From IMG/VR virus record IMGVR_UViG_3300046804_000816, positions 1 through 64,000 of that record: a stretch of 64,000 bases of DNA; one strand, given 5' to 3'. The stretch is from a virus. Made by a program: the position numbers and the translations under genes. Under the pieces are notes generated by a model. That model saw only the letters and a list, made by a program, of their open reading frames with translations. It was not told the origin of the DNA and ran no database searches. Position 1 is the first letter of the stretch. The number at the start of each line of letters is the position of its first letter. Shown here in pieces: positions 23,694-32,777 of this stretch.

Positions 23694-24827
23694 ATGGCAA
23701 AGAGTCTACTATCCGTAAAGGTCAAGAAGCGTAAGGCTATTCTGCCACGTGGCGCTGATTCCAAACATATGGGTCCAGAGCCAACGTGGGATGATATTGC
23801 TTTCCTGAACGAGAGCGATATCCGCCTGCGCGAGATGACAGCCTACAACTGGTACAACTACTTCTACGAGCCCAAAGAGGGGCGTAAGTTCATCGTAGAG
23901 TTCATGGAAGACGCGGGTATGTCTCGCGCTTCCATCGCGATGTTTGGACGTCTGCCTGATTCTCAGATTAGCAGCTCGGTCGCAGCTATGGCTCGTATGT
24001 ACACGATGGGTCTAGCTGACGACGAGCGCAAGACTAAGATCGAGACCAAGATTATTGATATGTGTCGCAAGGCCGCAGATCTCGCTCGCGCGAGCGCGAA
24101 GGCTGCAATTTCTGCGCCAGTCAAGGCTGACTCTTCAAAGATTCTTATCGCAGAAGTCGAGGGTTATGTAGATGACAATTCCGACAATCTGTACAACTTC
24201 TATGAATGGCTGAAAAAGAAAGAAGCAAAGCCATCGGAAGTCAAAGCACTGATCGACTACTATGTTCCTTGGCTTCAAGAACTGATTGAGGCTAATGAAC
24301 GTACCGTCGATCCAGATCTCAAAGAAGCCTACAGCTATATGTCAAAGAAAGAGCTGAAGGCCCGCATGACTATGTTTAGCAATCTCGTTGGCGATTGCGA
24401 GTCGTATCTGTCGAACAATCGCAAGACGACTGTGCGCAAGCCACGTAAGACTAAGCCAAAGTCTGCAGACAAGATTGTATCTAGAATCAAATTCCAGAAG
24501 GAACATACAGAACTCAAGCTGGTGTCGATTGATCCGTCGAAGATCGTTGGCTCATCTGAGTTGTGGCTCTTCAATACGAAGACCAATGTTCTCGCTCATT
24601 ATGTCGCAGCTGAAGCGACTGGACTGACAGTGAAGGGAACTACGATCCAGTCGTTCTCAGATAAGTCAGAACAGAAGAAGTTGCGTAAGCCCGCAGATGC
24701 GTTGCCTAACATTACAGGCGCTACAGCCAAAGCAGCAGAACGTGCATTCAAAGCATTGACCACGAAAGCGAGTAATCCTAATGGAAGAATCAATGAGCAG
24801 ACAATCATCCTCCGAGCCATCAAATAA
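23694..24827 (+). CDS. large conserved-looking hypothetical protein
   Basis: A 377-residue basic protein preceded by AGGAG and its own promoter. Residues 35-130 are helical and rich in aromatic residues (MTAYNWYNYFYEPKEGRKF). A Lys/Arg/Pro-rich linker (about 244-265) leads to a compact domain with SIDPSKIVGSSELWLFNTKTNVLAHY, as in DNA-associated phage proteins. It has no catalytic motif that I recognise. The last 35 bp overlap the next gene. Confidence 0.55.
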   Translation: MAKSLLSVKVKKRKAILPRGADSKHMGPEPTWDDIAFLNESDIRLREMTAYNWYNYFYEPKEGRKFIVEFMEDAGMSRASIAMFGRLPDSQISSSVAAMARMYTMGLADDERKTKIETKIIDMCRKAADLARASAKAAISAPVKADSSKILIAEVEGYVDDNSDNLYNFYEWLKKKEAKPSEVKALIDYYVPWLQELIEANERTVDPDLKEAYSYMSKKELKARMTMFSNLVGDCESYLSNNRKTTVRKPRKTKPKSADKIVSRIKFQKEHTELKLVSIDPSKIVGSSELWLFNTKTNVLAHYVAAEATGLTVKGTTIQSFSDKSEQKKLRKPADALPNITGATAKAAERAFKALTTKASNPNGRINEQTIILRAIK

Positions 24828-25143
24828 CAACGTTGTAATGTTCCCTGGCGCTCGTGTTAGATTGATTGCGCCTCTTGAAGATCAAGAAGCACGCGAAGCA
24901 TCACAGCGCGCATATATCGACGAAGTGACAGAAGCCTATGCAACACAGCTGGCTAATAAGCTAGGTCAACAAGGCTTCGATGTATTCACGAAAGAGTTCG
25001 ACAAGCATTTTGGCTTTACGATGGAAGCCTTTCGCGCAACGTTGCTCAAGACAATGGGACTAAGCCACCCGTTCCACGAAATGGTTGAAGCAGCGGTCGA
25101 AGCCATTCTTCATCAAGATGACGATGAAGAAGATCCGGCTTGA
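24793..25143 (+). CDS. hypothetical acidic protein
   Basis: A 116-residue protein. ATG 24793 is preferred over 24781 because GGAAG lies at good spacing. A short Ser-rich leader is followed by NNVVMFPGARVRL, then helical sequence and an acidic end (HQDDDEEDPA). It overlaps the preceding gene by 35 bp in another frame. The NNVVxFP opening is common among small T4-like phage proteins of unknown role. Confidence 0.5.
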   Translation: MSRQSSSEPSNNNVVMFPGARVRLIAPLEDQEAREASQRAYIDEVTEAYATQLANKLGQQGFDVFTKEFDKHFGFTMEAFRATLLKTMGLSHPFHEMVEAAVEAILHQDDDEEDPA

Positions 25144-25168
25144 CAATCATATCCTATAGTGATATGAT
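25140..25168 (+). promoter_or_regulatory. early-type promoter
   Basis: TTGACA, 17 bp, TATGAT, upstream of the RNase H gene. Confidence 0.82.
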
Positions 25169-25191
25169 ACAATTATGCAATGGAGTAAGTG

Positions 25192-26052
25192 ATGATTCTC
25201 GTCGATTTCAGCCAAGTCATGATTTCAAATATCATGATGCAGCTAGCCAACAATGATAGTAAGCTCGAAGAAGATATGGTTCGCCATATGGTTCTTGCGA
25301 GCATTCGTTTGTACAAGAAGAAGTTTGGCTCGGAGTATGGCGAGATCGTTATCTGTGCCGACGGTCCTTCGTACTGGCGGCGCGAGATCTATCCACACTA
25401 CAAGGCTGGTCGTCGTAAGGCGCGTGAGAAATCTGCGCATGACTGGAATCTTATCTTCAATGCGCTGCACAAGATCCGCGATGAGATCGCTGAGAATATG
25501 CCGTATCCAGTTCTACGATTCGAGCGCGCAGAAGCTGATGATATCATTGGCGCTCTTTGTCACGCATATGGTCAGCACGGTATCGTCACTGAAAAGATTC
25601 TTATTATCTCTGGCGATAAAGACTTTGCGCAGTTGCAGAAGTATGATAATGTCGCGCAGTATTCGCCAATCACTAAGAAGTTCATTACGCCTGACGTAAA
25701 TCCAGAACGATTCAAGCAGTATCATATTCTGCAAGGCGATTCTGGTGACGGCGTACCTAACTTCTTGTCAGCTGACGACACATTCGTATCTGGCGGGCGT
25801 CAGAAGCCGCTTCCTAAGAAGAAGCTCGAAGAGTGGACGCTCATGAGTCCTGAAGAATATTGTCAGGGTGAGATGTTGCGCAATTATCACAGGAACAAGA
25901 TGATGGTTGATCTAGACTGCATTCCTGAAGACTTGCAGAGTGTGATCGTGTCTAAATACAATGAGTACCAGCGCAATCCGCGCGCCAAGATCTTCAACTA
26001 TTTCATCCAGCATCGACTGCGCCAGTTAACAGAATCTATCGGAGACTTCTAA
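25192..26052 (+). CDS. rnh: RNase H / 5'-3' exonuclease, T4 Rnh (FEN1) type
   Basis: A 286-residue nuclease that removes RNA primers from Okazaki fragments. Metal-binding acidic residues are visible: Asp 5 (LVDFSQ), Asp 57 (CADGPSYWRR), Glu 114 with Asp 116/117 (EADDIIG), Asp 142/144 (ISGDKDFAQ) and Asp 183/186 (GDSGDGVPN). The last is part of the helix-hairpin-helix region. ATG 25192 is chosen over GTG 25189 because GGAG lies 6 bases ahead. It works with primase gp61 and gp32. The stop overlaps the next start (TAATG). Confidence 0.9.
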   Translation: MILVDFSQVMISNIMMQLANNDSKLEEDMVRHMVLASIRLYKKKFGSEYGEIVICADGPSYWRREIYPHYKAGRRKAREKSAHDWNLIFNALHKIRDEIAENMPYPVLRFERAEADDIIGALCHAYGQHGIVTEKILIISGDKDFAQLQKYDNVAQYSPITKKFITPDVNPERFKQYHILQGDSGDGVPNFLSADDTFVSGGRQKPLPKKKLEEWTLMSPEEYCQGEMLRNYHRNKMMVDLDCIPEDLQSVIVSKYNEYQRNPRAKIFNYFIQHRLRQLTESIGDF

Positions 26053-26243
26053 TGATTTACGTTCTAATCGTTGTTTCATACTTTGCTGGCGCAGGTGGCA
26101 ACGGTCAGACCGTGACTTTCCAAGAATTCAATAATAGAGAAGCGTGTCAATACGCCGCAACTGTAATCCGTGAGAAGAAGATCTCAGGTTATACCTGGGA
26201 TAATTATAAGTTAACATGCGTCCCGAAAGGAGAAATCAAGTGA
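26052..26243 (+). CDS. small protein with N-terminal hydrophobic anchor
   Basis: A 63-residue protein. Residues 1-15 (MIYVLIVVSYFAGAG) are hydrophobic like a signal anchor, and two Cys residues (33 and 56) could form a disulfide. The start overlaps the RNase H stop (TAATG), and the end overlaps the next gene's GTG start. Likely periplasmic or inner-membrane. Function unknown. Confidence 0.45.
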   Translation: MIYVLIVVSYFAGAGGNGQTVTFQEFNNREACQYAATVIREKKISGYTWDNYKLTCVPKGEIK

Positions 26244-26797
26244 CGTACAAGGTAACCGCACGATTCGTTGAATATCCATATGTACAATCTTTTGACAACA
26301 AGGAGTCTGTTATGAATGAGCAAGTTAATATGAATGATCTTGAGCAAGAACTCGTTTCCGTTATCAATCAGTCGACCAACAAGTCGATGGATATTGATCT
26401 TAATCGCTATAAGAACTTCGTTATGACTGTGACGAGTGAGCAGAGTCGCGTGATGGGCTCGTTCATTGAGCGTGCGGCTACGATTCACTATGGCAGTCAG
26501 CATCTGAATGTTCCGCTGCTTATGACTGCGCTGATTGGTCTTACGAGTGAGTCTGGCGAAGCGCAGGAAATCATGAAGAAGGTCTTGTTCCAGGGTAAGC
26601 CGTACACTGACGAGACGCGTGTTCTGCTTAAGAAGGAGCTTGGCGATGTTATGTGGTACTGGATGAACGCATGCAATGCTCTGCAGCTCGATCCTAATGA
26701 GGTTATCTCTCACAATGTCGATAAGCTGCAAGCCAGATATCCTGGTGGAACATTCAATGCGTTCTACTCCGAGAATCGCAAAGAAGGAGATGTTTAA
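26240..26797 (+). CDS. MazG-like nucleotide pyrophosphohydrolase
   Basis: MazG-type enzymes cleave NTPs to NMP and pyrophosphate, lowering ppGpp or removing unusual nucleotides. The motifs ESGEAQEIMKK and KKELGDVMWYW give the E-x2-E...E-x2-D metal site. Two good starts exist: GTG 26240 (AAAGGAG ahead, coupled to the previous stop by GTGA) and ATG 26311 (AAGGAG 6 bases ahead). The extra N-terminal 24 residues (TYKVTARFVEYPYVQSF) look like a small separate module. The stop overlaps the next start. Confidence 0.8.
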   Translation: MTYKVTARFVEYPYVQSFDNKESVMNEQVNMNDLEQELVSVINQSTNKSMDIDLNRYKNFVMTVTSEQSRVMGSFIERAATIHYGSQHLNVPLLMTALIGLTSESGEAQEIMKKVLFQGKPYTDETRVLLKKELGDVMWYWMNACNALQLDPNEVISHNVDKLQARYPGGTFNAFYSENRKEGDV

Positions 26798-27225
26798 TGG
26801 CACTTGATACAAACAAGTGTATGGCGACTATCATTGATCTCATTGAGAAAGAGAAGAGTCGTAATAAGCAAGTCGATCTGTTGAAAGAGCATAGTTCTTA
26901 TGCTCTTAAGACAGTCCTTGGTTACGGCATGGATCCTAATGTGAAGTGGTTGCTTCCTGACGGCGATCCGCCATACAAGCCGCTCTTTGATGCAGCGGAT
27001 CAAGAAGGGCGCTTCTATACAGAATGCAAGAAGCTGATCTACTTCGTCGATAGCGAGGAGGGACAACAGGTTAAGCAAGTTCGTCGTGAACAGCTGTTTA
27101 TTCAGATTCTTGAATCTATCGATCCGCGCGATGCGAAGCTTCTTCTTCGTATGAAGAACAAGAAGCTGAAAGTCAAGTTGGATGCAGTCAAGGAAGCATT
27201 CCCTAATCTCGCTGGCAATTGGTGA
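26797..27225 (+). CDS. conserved T4-like phage protein (DUF6433-like)
   Basis: A 142-residue helical protein. The patterns SSYALKTVLGYGMDPNVKW and RREQLFIQILESIDPRDAKLL match a family I know as DUF6433, widespread in T4-like phages beside DNA-metabolism genes. The length is typical. No catalytic motif. It is coupled to the MazG-like gene by TAATG. Function unknown. Confidence 0.7.
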   Translation: MALDTNKCMATIIDLIEKEKSRNKQVDLLKEHSSYALKTVLGYGMDPNVKWLLPDGDPPYKPLFDAADQEGRFYTECKKLIYFVDSEEGQQVKQVRREQLFIQILESIDPRDAKLLLRMKNKKLKVKLDAVKEAFPNLAGNW

Positions 27226-27228
27226 TTT

Positions 27229-27807
27229 ATGAATACAGCCTTTATCATTGGTAACGGTACGACCCGTAAAGGGTTTGATCTTTCCAGACTCAAGTCGTAT
27301 GGAACAATCTATGGATGCAATGCGCTTTATCGTGATTTCCCTGATCACTCTATTCCTGATTTCCTCGTTGCTATTGATGACGGTATTATTGCAGAGATAG
27401 AAGGAAGCGCATTTCCTTCTAGACGTGTGATCATTCCGCCTATGGATGAGCGATGGGAACCGGCTGAATGTAATATTGGTCGTCCTCGTAGCAATGCAGG
27501 CATGAATGCAATGCGCGAAGCTATCAAGGCTGGATACGATCAGTTGATCTGTCTTGGCTTTGATTTCATGATCGAAGACGACAAGCAACTACTGTCGAAT
27601 ATGTACGATGGTACGGAAAACTACGGACCCAGCACTCGTGCGAACGCAGCTGATAACCCTGGTCGCCTGAACTATATGCAATGGCTTGTATCTAAGAATC
27701 CAGAAGTGGACTTCATTTATATTTTTCCTAGCGACTTGACAATTAGCAAGATTCATGGTAAAAATGTATATTACAACTCTTACGAAAACCTTCTGAAGCA
27801 TACATAG
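27229..27807 (+). CDS. conserved phage protein with Rossmann-like start
   Basis: A 192-residue protein beginning NTAFIIGNGTTRKGFDLSRL, then IYGCNALYRDF and FLVAIDDG. This is a repeated phage and capsule-locus pattern like DUF115-type sugar or pterin enzymes. A conserved GFDFMI acidic segment lies near residue 108. The exact reaction is not known. It precedes the TET-type dioxygenase gene and may take part in DNA-base or sugar modification. Confidence 0.55.
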   Translation: MNTAFIIGNGTTRKGFDLSRLKSYGTIYGCNALYRDFPDHSIPDFLVAIDDGIIAEIEGSAFPSRRVIIPPMDERWEPAECNIGRPRSNAGMNAMREAIKAGYDQLICLGFDFMIEDDKQLLSNMYDGTENYGPSTRANAADNPGRLNYMQWLVSKNPEVDFIYIFPSDLTISKIHGKNVYYNSYENLLKHT

Positions 27808-27833
27808 ACATACAAATCTCAGAAGGAGGGATT

Positions 27834-29219
27834 ATGGTCAAGAAAATCTTTTTAGAAAAGTCTTATCGCGATCAGATGGATCATGTTCTGGGTAAGTTCC
27901 TGGATCATGATTGCTATGATCTTGTGCTTACTGAAGACACTGATGTTTATGAGCCATTGACGCCACTACAGATTATGATGGGCGAAACACATAGCGAGAA
28001 GAACATTCTGTGCAAGTTCCGTAAGAATGTGTTTCCTAAAGAGATGACCGATAAGGCTTATACTGCGCTTCGTTCCGGCGCGCTGATGTCAGACAATCGT
28101 GGTCTTGCTGCAGGCATCGAGCGCGATACTGAGTTTCAGAAACTGCCAGACGGTCAGGGGCAGCGTCGTTGGGTTACGCAACGCGAGAAAGCTGTTCTTC
28201 AGTATATCATGGATGGCAGTCCTAAGTCGATTGCTGGTGAAGATCGGCTGCTGGAAATCTACGAGACTACATCTAACAAACCTTTGCAAGGACGTGGCTC
28301 TGGTGCTAACAAGTCTCTCGCAGAAATTGGTGCTGGTGCTATCTGGATCGTGCATAAGACGACTGAGTTCAAGTTCGACGACTGGTTCTTTTCCATCAAA
28401 GATCTTTCTCCCGAAGAACGTAGAGACAAAGCGCAGTATGTTCTCGATGAACTGATTTCTGCTTCAACGTATGCTAATGGCGTTCGTTCAGGCGTCGGTG
28501 GCTTCATGGATCGCTATCCGCGTATTCCATTCTGTCGTGAGACTGGCTGGAGTGCGAATCACAAAGAACTGTATGAAGACGCGCTTCCGCTGTTCCATGC
28601 TGCTGCGAATGTTTACAAGAACGAGCTTCCCGTAAGATACATGGGTCAGATGGAAGCTATGGAGCGTCTTGGTCCTGATTGGCAGATTGGTCATACGCCT
28701 TACACAACGCTCACTATCAATCGCGACTTCCGCACAGCAGCGCATCGCGACGTTGGTGATCTCTGCGAGTCCTGGGAAACGCATGAGAATCCGCGTGGAT
28801 TTAGCAATTTGCTCGTACTAGATAATGGAAAGAACTACAACGGATTTTATCTGTGCTTCCCTGAGTTCCGCGTTGCAGCAGATATTCGTGCTGGCGATTT
28901 GATTATGATGAACGCGCATCGTATTCATAGCAATAGTCCTGCATTTGATTATGAAGAAGGCTTTGAGCGTATGTCGGTCGTGATGTACTTCCGCGAGTCC
29001 ATGCTTAATTGTGGCTCTAAGAAGTACGAAGAAACGAGAAAGCGTTTTGTTTATTCTCGTCGCGATAATAAAGATCATCCTCTCTGGCATACAGGTTGGA
29101 ATGGTGTCTCACCAAATATGTGGGAAACTGAAGAATGGGCTAACTTCTTGGGTAACAGCGGATTCCCAGAGGAAGCAAATGAAATCCTACATAATCTTGG
29201 TCTAGAGCCAGCGCACTAA
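27834..29219 (+). CDS. TET/JBP-type 2-oxoglutarate dioxygenase
   Basis: A 461-residue protein. The C-terminal catalytic core is diagnostic: TTLTINRDFRTAAHRDVGDL with His 304 and Asp 306 as iron ligands, GFSNLLVLDNG, then FPEFRVAADIRAGDLIMMNAHRIHSN with distal His 362 or 365, and Arg 379 for 2-oxoglutarate. This matches the Tet_JBP domain, whose phage members oxidise 5-methylcytosine in phage DNA to 5-hydroxymethylcytosine. The N-terminal 250 residues are less conserved. GGAGG precedes ATG 27834. Linked genes for sugar-type modification follow. Confidence 0.8.
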   Translation: MVKKIFLEKSYRDQMDHVLGKFLDHDCYDLVLTEDTDVYEPLTPLQIMMGETHSEKNILCKFRKNVFPKEMTDKAYTALRSGALMSDNRGLAAGIERDTEFQKLPDGQGQRRWVTQREKAVLQYIMDGSPKSIAGEDRLLEIYETTSNKPLQGRGSGANKSLAEIGAGAIWIVHKTTEFKFDDWFFSIKDLSPEERRDKAQYVLDELISASTYANGVRSGVGGFMDRYPRIPFCRETGWSANHKELYEDALPLFHAAANVYKNELPVRYMGQMEAMERLGPDWQIGHTPYTTLTINRDFRTAAHRDVGDLCESWETHENPRGFSNLLVLDNGKNYNGFYLCFPEFRVAADIRAGDLIMMNAHRIHSNSPAFDYEEGFERMSVVMYFRESMLNCGSKKYEETRKRFVYSRRDNKDHPLWHTGWNGVSPNMWETEEWANFLGNSGFPEEANEILHNLGLEPAH

Positions 29220-29232
29220 CAAAGGATTTGTA

Positions 29233-30792
29233 ATGTATTGTGTGATTCCAGCTGCGGGTCGTGGTGTTCGTTTCCATGAGCTCGGAAAGCACTACCCCAA
29301 ATGTGTTCTTCCGTTTCAAGATGTACCAATTATCGTTCACAACATTAGACTGGCTCTCGATTCGGGAGCCAGAGAAGTATGTATCGTAGTCGGACATCAA
29401 GGAAACAAGATTCGCGAAATCGTTGGGATGTACTTTCCTGAAGATCCACGAATTGTGTTTGAAGAATACAGAACAGCCGCAGATAGAGAAGGACCTGGCG
29501 TCTCGATCTACTGCGGCATCCCTTCAGATATCAAAGAAGAACCTGTTCTCGTTCTTCTCAGCGATATCGTCATTACTTCTCCCACGCTAAATTCATACAG
29601 AACGTCCTGGATTAGCACGCAGAAAGTTGCTGATTGGGAACGTTGGTGTATGGCTGAAATAAAAGAAGACGAAATCGTTGCATTTCATGATAAGCCAAGA
29701 GATATGCCACCAACAGATCGTGCTGTCAGTGGCGTTTACTATTTCCAGAACGGTGAGTTCTTTAGACATTGCTTGATTGATGCAATTCATGGTACGCGCG
29801 AAGGAGAAGTACAAATATCTTCTGCGATGTCGCGTTACATGAAGCAAGAAAAGATTCACAGCAAGAATCTTGATATCATTGACTTTGGCACGCTGGAAGA
29901 ATATCTTCAGAACAGAAGCGTTCCCAATTCGCGCAGTTTCAATAGTCTCTTTCCCTCCAGCGACGGCACGACTATCACGAAGACTTCTGTCGTTCATCCA
30001 GACAAGATTCATGCAGAAGCGAACTGGTACGATAATCTACCGACTCCCATCAAAGTGATGACGCCACGCATCTTCGACAAGAAGTTGTATGGCGATCGTC
30101 CGACTTACACGATGGAGCGCGTCGATAGTCCTACGTTGCGCGAGCTTTATCTGTATCTCGAATCTGATCCTATCTTCTGGGCTGAGATCTTTACGAAACT
30201 GTTTGATCTTACCGACAAGTTCAAATTCTATTTCAAGCCAGGCAAGCCACAGTTCTTCAAGAAGATTGCTGAGAAAACCCATCAGCGATGCTTGCTGATT
30301 GAGAAAGATAGTCCTAGATGCCAGGACGTTGACTTTATAGAAAAGTTCACGAAGATGGCTGAAGACGGCGAGTTTGATATATTCCCCGATTCGCTGTTTC
30401 ACGGCGATCTGTGCTTCTCGAATGTGTTCTTTCATCCAGGCAGCAAACAGATCAAGCTGATCGACCCGCGCGGTGATGCGTACGGTAACATTCTGTATGA
30501 TTTGGCTAAGATTACACATTCAGCCTATTATCCATACGACTATGTGGACGCGGAGCTTTATCTAAATAAGAATGGCGAGACGTTGTACTTTGATAGTGGT
30601 AAAGAAATTGTTCGCCAAGCATACAAGAAACTATTCGTAGCCAAATATGGCGAATCTGCTTGGCGCATTAATTTGTTCTTGACAGCGTCTCTATTTTTGA
30701 GTATGATACCACTTCACTCACACAACAAGGTGAATCAAGAGTTATTCTATGCCCTCTATCGTAAGGCGGCCGCAGACAGCGGAATTGTTTGA
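29233..30792 (+). CDS. nucleotidyltransferase-kinase fusion
   Basis: A 519-residue bifunctional protein. The N-terminal domain starts VIPAAGRGVRF (residues 4-14), the nucleotide-binding loop of sugar-phosphate or choline-phosphate nucleotidyltransferases (LicC/GlmU type). The C-terminal half has HGDLCFSN (390-397) and KLIDPRGD (408-415), the HxDxxxxN and D motifs of aminoglycoside or choline kinases. Such fusions prime small polar groups with NDP or phosphate, and are found in capsule loci. Next to a TET-type gene it could activate a group for DNA hypermodification. Its 3' end contains the next promoter. Confidence 0.75.
   Translation: MYCVIPAAGRGVRFHELGKHYPKCVLPFQDVPIIVHNIRLALDSGAREVCIVVGHQGNKIREIVGMYFPEDPRIVFEEYRTAADREGPGVSIYCGIPSDIKEEPVLVLLSDIVITSPTLNSYRTSWISTQKVADWERWCMAEIKEDEIVAFHDKPRDMPPTDRAVSGVYYFQNGEFFRHCLIDAIHGTREGEVQISSAMSRYMKQEKIHSKNLDIIDFGTLEEYLQNRSVPNSRSFNSLFPSSDGTTITKTSVVHPDKIHAEANWYDNLPTPIKVMTPRIFDKKLYGDRPTYTMERVDSPTLRELYLYLESDPIFWAEIFTKLFDLTDKFKFYFKPGKPQFFKKIAEKTHQRCLLIEKDSPRCQDVDFIEKFTKMAEDGEFDIFPDSLFHGDLCFSNVFFHPGSKQIKLIDPRGDAYGNILYDLAKITHSAYYPYDYVDAELYLNKNGETLYFDSGKEIVRQAYKKLFVAKYGESAWRINLFLTASLFLSMIPLHSHNKVNQELFYALYRKAAADSGIV
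30679..30707 (+). promoter_or_regulatory. early-type promoter inside the fusion gene
   Basis: TTGACA, 17 bp, TATGAT, 42 bp before the HAD gene at 30749. Confidence 0.72.
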
Positions 30793-31141
30793 AAACAGCC
30801 TTGTGGTCGATCTAGATCACACACTATGCGTTGGCGATCTTAACATACACAGTTCAGTCGACCGATACGCCAGCGCAGAACCAATCACAGAAACAATCGA
30901 GAAATTGCGTGAAGCGCATAGTAAAGGCTGGTACATTACCATTCTTACTGCGCGCCATATGCGCACAACGAACAACGACGTTGAGTATGCGTTCAACAAG
31001 CTAGGCAAAATCACTGAAGACTGGCTTGATAGACACAACGTTCCGTTCGATCAACTTGTGTTTGGTAAGCCATATGGTATGTGGTATATCGACGATAAAG
31101 CAATGACATTGGATACATTTGTAAATGACTTCGAGCCCTAA
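30749..31141 (+). CDS. HAD-superfamily phosphatase-like protein
   Basis: A 130-residue HAD protein. Motif I DLDHTLC gives Asp 21 and Asp 23. TILTARHMRT (the Thr of motif II) and a C-terminal IDDKA (motif IV) are present, as in capsular-polysaccharide HAD phosphatases (C0/C2-type). It overlaps the fusion gene by 44 bp in another frame and the next gene by 17 bp, so it is one unit with them. It probably removes a phosphate from a sugar or other small group. Confidence 0.75.
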   Translation: MPSIVRRPQTAELFENSLVVDLDHTLCVGDLNIHSSVDRYASAEPITETIEKLREAHSKGWYITILTARHMRTTNNDVEYAFNKLGKITEDWLDRHNVPFDQLVFGKPYGMWYIDDKAMTLDTFVNDFEP

Positions 31142-31955
31142 GATTATAATCACTACGTTCATGCGCGAAGACAAGCAGAAAGCTGTCTTCCAGATTCCTG
31201 CGTCGTTGCACGAGCACGTCTATATGTTCACGCGAGTAGATCGCGTCGATGAGCTGCGTAAGTATGTTCCTGAAACGATTCGCATCATCGGCAATCCTAT
31301 GGATATCGACGGCATCGCAGATATTCGTCAGCGTTGCATCGAGCAAGTTCCGAAGGGAAAGGTGTGGGTCATCGACGATCTCTGCACCTTTGGATGGCGC
31401 GACGATAATCTAAAACAGTACAACGATATGGACAAGCAGAAATGGCTAAGTCTGTATAACAAGATGAACGATATGCTCGACGAGTATATGCAGGTAGGTA
31501 TCTCAGCTCGCGGCGGCAACAATCATGTGACAGATCCCTTCAAGGAAGTCGGTCGTGCATACACCACGTATGGATTGCGCACAGACTGGATGGAGCGCGA
31601 AGGTATTCGTTTCGACGGTATGTATCAGCAGAATCCGAACGTAAAGCTCTACGAAGATTACTGGATCACGCTCTCGATGCTGACTAAGGGATTCAAGAAC
31701 GCGATCATCTACAACTTCTTCTTCAATTATGTTCACAACAACACTGGAGGTAATTCAACATTCAGAACGCTAGAACTACAAGAACAAGCAGCGTATGAAT
31801 TGCAAAAGCATTTCCCTCAGTTCGTTACAGTAGAAACTAAAGAAGGAACATGGGGAAAGATGGGTATGGAGAATCGTAAAGAAGTTCGCATACAGTGGCA
31901 GAAAGCATATCAAAGCTCACAGTTCACTAACAATCTCGAATCGTTCTTCTCGTAA
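31125..31955 (+). CDS. TET-associated-type glycosyltransferase
   Basis: A 276-residue protein. WVIDDLCTF has a DD pair at residues 84-85 suited to metal binding, followed by GRAYTTYGLRTDW, RFDGMY, YEDYWITLSML, GGNS and TLELQEQAA. I associate this set with the TET-associated glycosyltransferase family, which adds sugars to 5-hydroxymethylcytosine in phage DNA. The gene lies downstream of a TET-type gene. Sugar donor unknown. Confidence 0.6.
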   Translation: MTSSPKIIITTFMREDKQKAVFQIPASLHEHVYMFTRVDRVDELRKYVPETIRIIGNPMDIDGIADIRQRCIEQVPKGKVWVIDDLCTFGWRDDNLKQYNDMDKQKWLSLYNKMNDMLDEYMQVGISARGGNNHVTDPFKEVGRAYTTYGLRTDWMEREGIRFDGMYQQNPNVKLYEDYWITLSMLTKGFKNAIIYNFFFNYVHNNTGGNSTFRTLELQEQAAYELQKHFPQFVTVETKEGTWGKMGMENRKEVRIQWQKAYQSSQFTNNLESFFS

Positions 31956-31966
31956 AGGAAACAAGA

Positions 31967-32326
31967 ATGTCTTCAATGGATTTCATCGTCGGAGTACTCG
32001 TCTCGGCTGCATCGTGGATGATTGGTATCGCGCTCGCACGATACGTGATGCGTAAATATCTTGGATGGGGCGACACAGCTACGGAAATCAGTTCTACGCA
32101 TACAGACGACATCGTCGACTTCGACAAAAGCGAGCGCCCGTACATTCCTATTCGTATTGTTAAAGAACATGGACAGTACTATGCGTGGTTCGCGCTGAAT
32201 GATTCGTTCATCGGTCAGGCTGATAAGTTATATGAGCTGCGCCAAATGGCCCACGACAATATACTAAAACAGATCGGGCTTAGACTTGAGTTTGACATCG
32301 ATTTGAAGCAAAAGAAAAAGCCTTGA
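31967..32326 (+). CDS. small membrane-anchored protein
   Basis: A 119-residue protein with one N-terminal membrane helix (about residues 5-24), a basic patch (RYVMRKYLGWG) and a cytoplasmic domain ending in charged sequence (DIDLKQKKKP). AAAGGAAA lies ahead of ATG 31967. The C-terminal stop region contains the next promoter's -35. No family recognised. Confidence 0.5.
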   Translation: MSSMDFIVGVLVSAASWMIGIALARYVMRKYLGWGDTATEISSTHTDDIVDFDKSERPYIPIRIVKEHGQYYAWFALNDSFIGQADKLYELRQMAHDNILKQIGLRLEFDIDLKQKKKP

Positions 32327-32351
32327 CAATTATCCTATAGCGCGCTAGAAT
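32323..32351 (+). promoter_or_regulatory. early-type promoter
   Basis: TTGACA, 17 bp, TAGAAT, 27 bp upstream of the 32379 gene. Confidence 0.82.
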
Positions 32352-32378
32352 TAAGAGTTAGCTATGGAGTAATCAAAA

Positions 32379-32672
32379 ATGTCTATGGTTCAGCTCAAGG
32401 CGCGCTATAGTGAAGCTAAAGTAGCAGGTAAACGAAAATCCAAGGTTTGTAAGTTCAATCCTAACATAAAATATGTCGAACACAGTCTAGCTCTAGTTGA
32501 AGCTAAAGCTATACTACACGATCGTGATCTTAGCTTTACCGATAAATTCTCGATCTTAGCTATAATTAAAATCATCGAGCGTAAGCTAGACTTTCATTAT
32601 AAGCACAACGACTTCGACTTGACTATAGCTACAGCAGAGCTCAAGCGCGCCAGAAAATTATTAAAAATATAA
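32379..32672 (+). CDS. hypothetical basic protein
   Basis: A 97-residue Lys-rich helical protein with GGAG ahead of ATG 32379. The pattern VEHSLALVEAKAILHDRDLSFTDKFSIL suggests a helical bundle. It is bracketed by its own promoter and a hairpin terminator, so it is a single-gene transcript. No function recognised. Confidence 0.55.
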   Translation: MSMVQLKARYSEAKVAGKRKSKVCKFNPNIKYVEHSLALVEAKAILHDRDLSFTDKFSILAIIKIIERKLDFHYKHNDFDLTIATAELKRARKLLKI

Positions 32673-32685
32673 ATCCAGCAAAATC

Positions 32686-32714
32686 AGGGGCTTAGTCGCT
32701 AAGTCCCTGTTTTT
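32686..32714 (+). terminator. intrinsic terminator
   Basis: A GGGGCTTAG/CTAAGTCCC stem (one G-T) around TCG, followed by TGTTTTT. It separates the 32379 gene from the next promoter at 32722. Confidence 0.8.
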
Positions 32715-32721
32715 ATTAGCC

Positions 32722-32750
32722 TTGACAACTCGCCCTTTCCGTGATAGAAT
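32722..32750 (+). promoter_or_regulatory. early-type promoter
   Basis: TTGACA, 17 bp, TAGAAT, directly after a terminator. Confidence 0.85.
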
Positions 32751-32777
32751 GTATATATGATGAAAATGGAGAAAAAA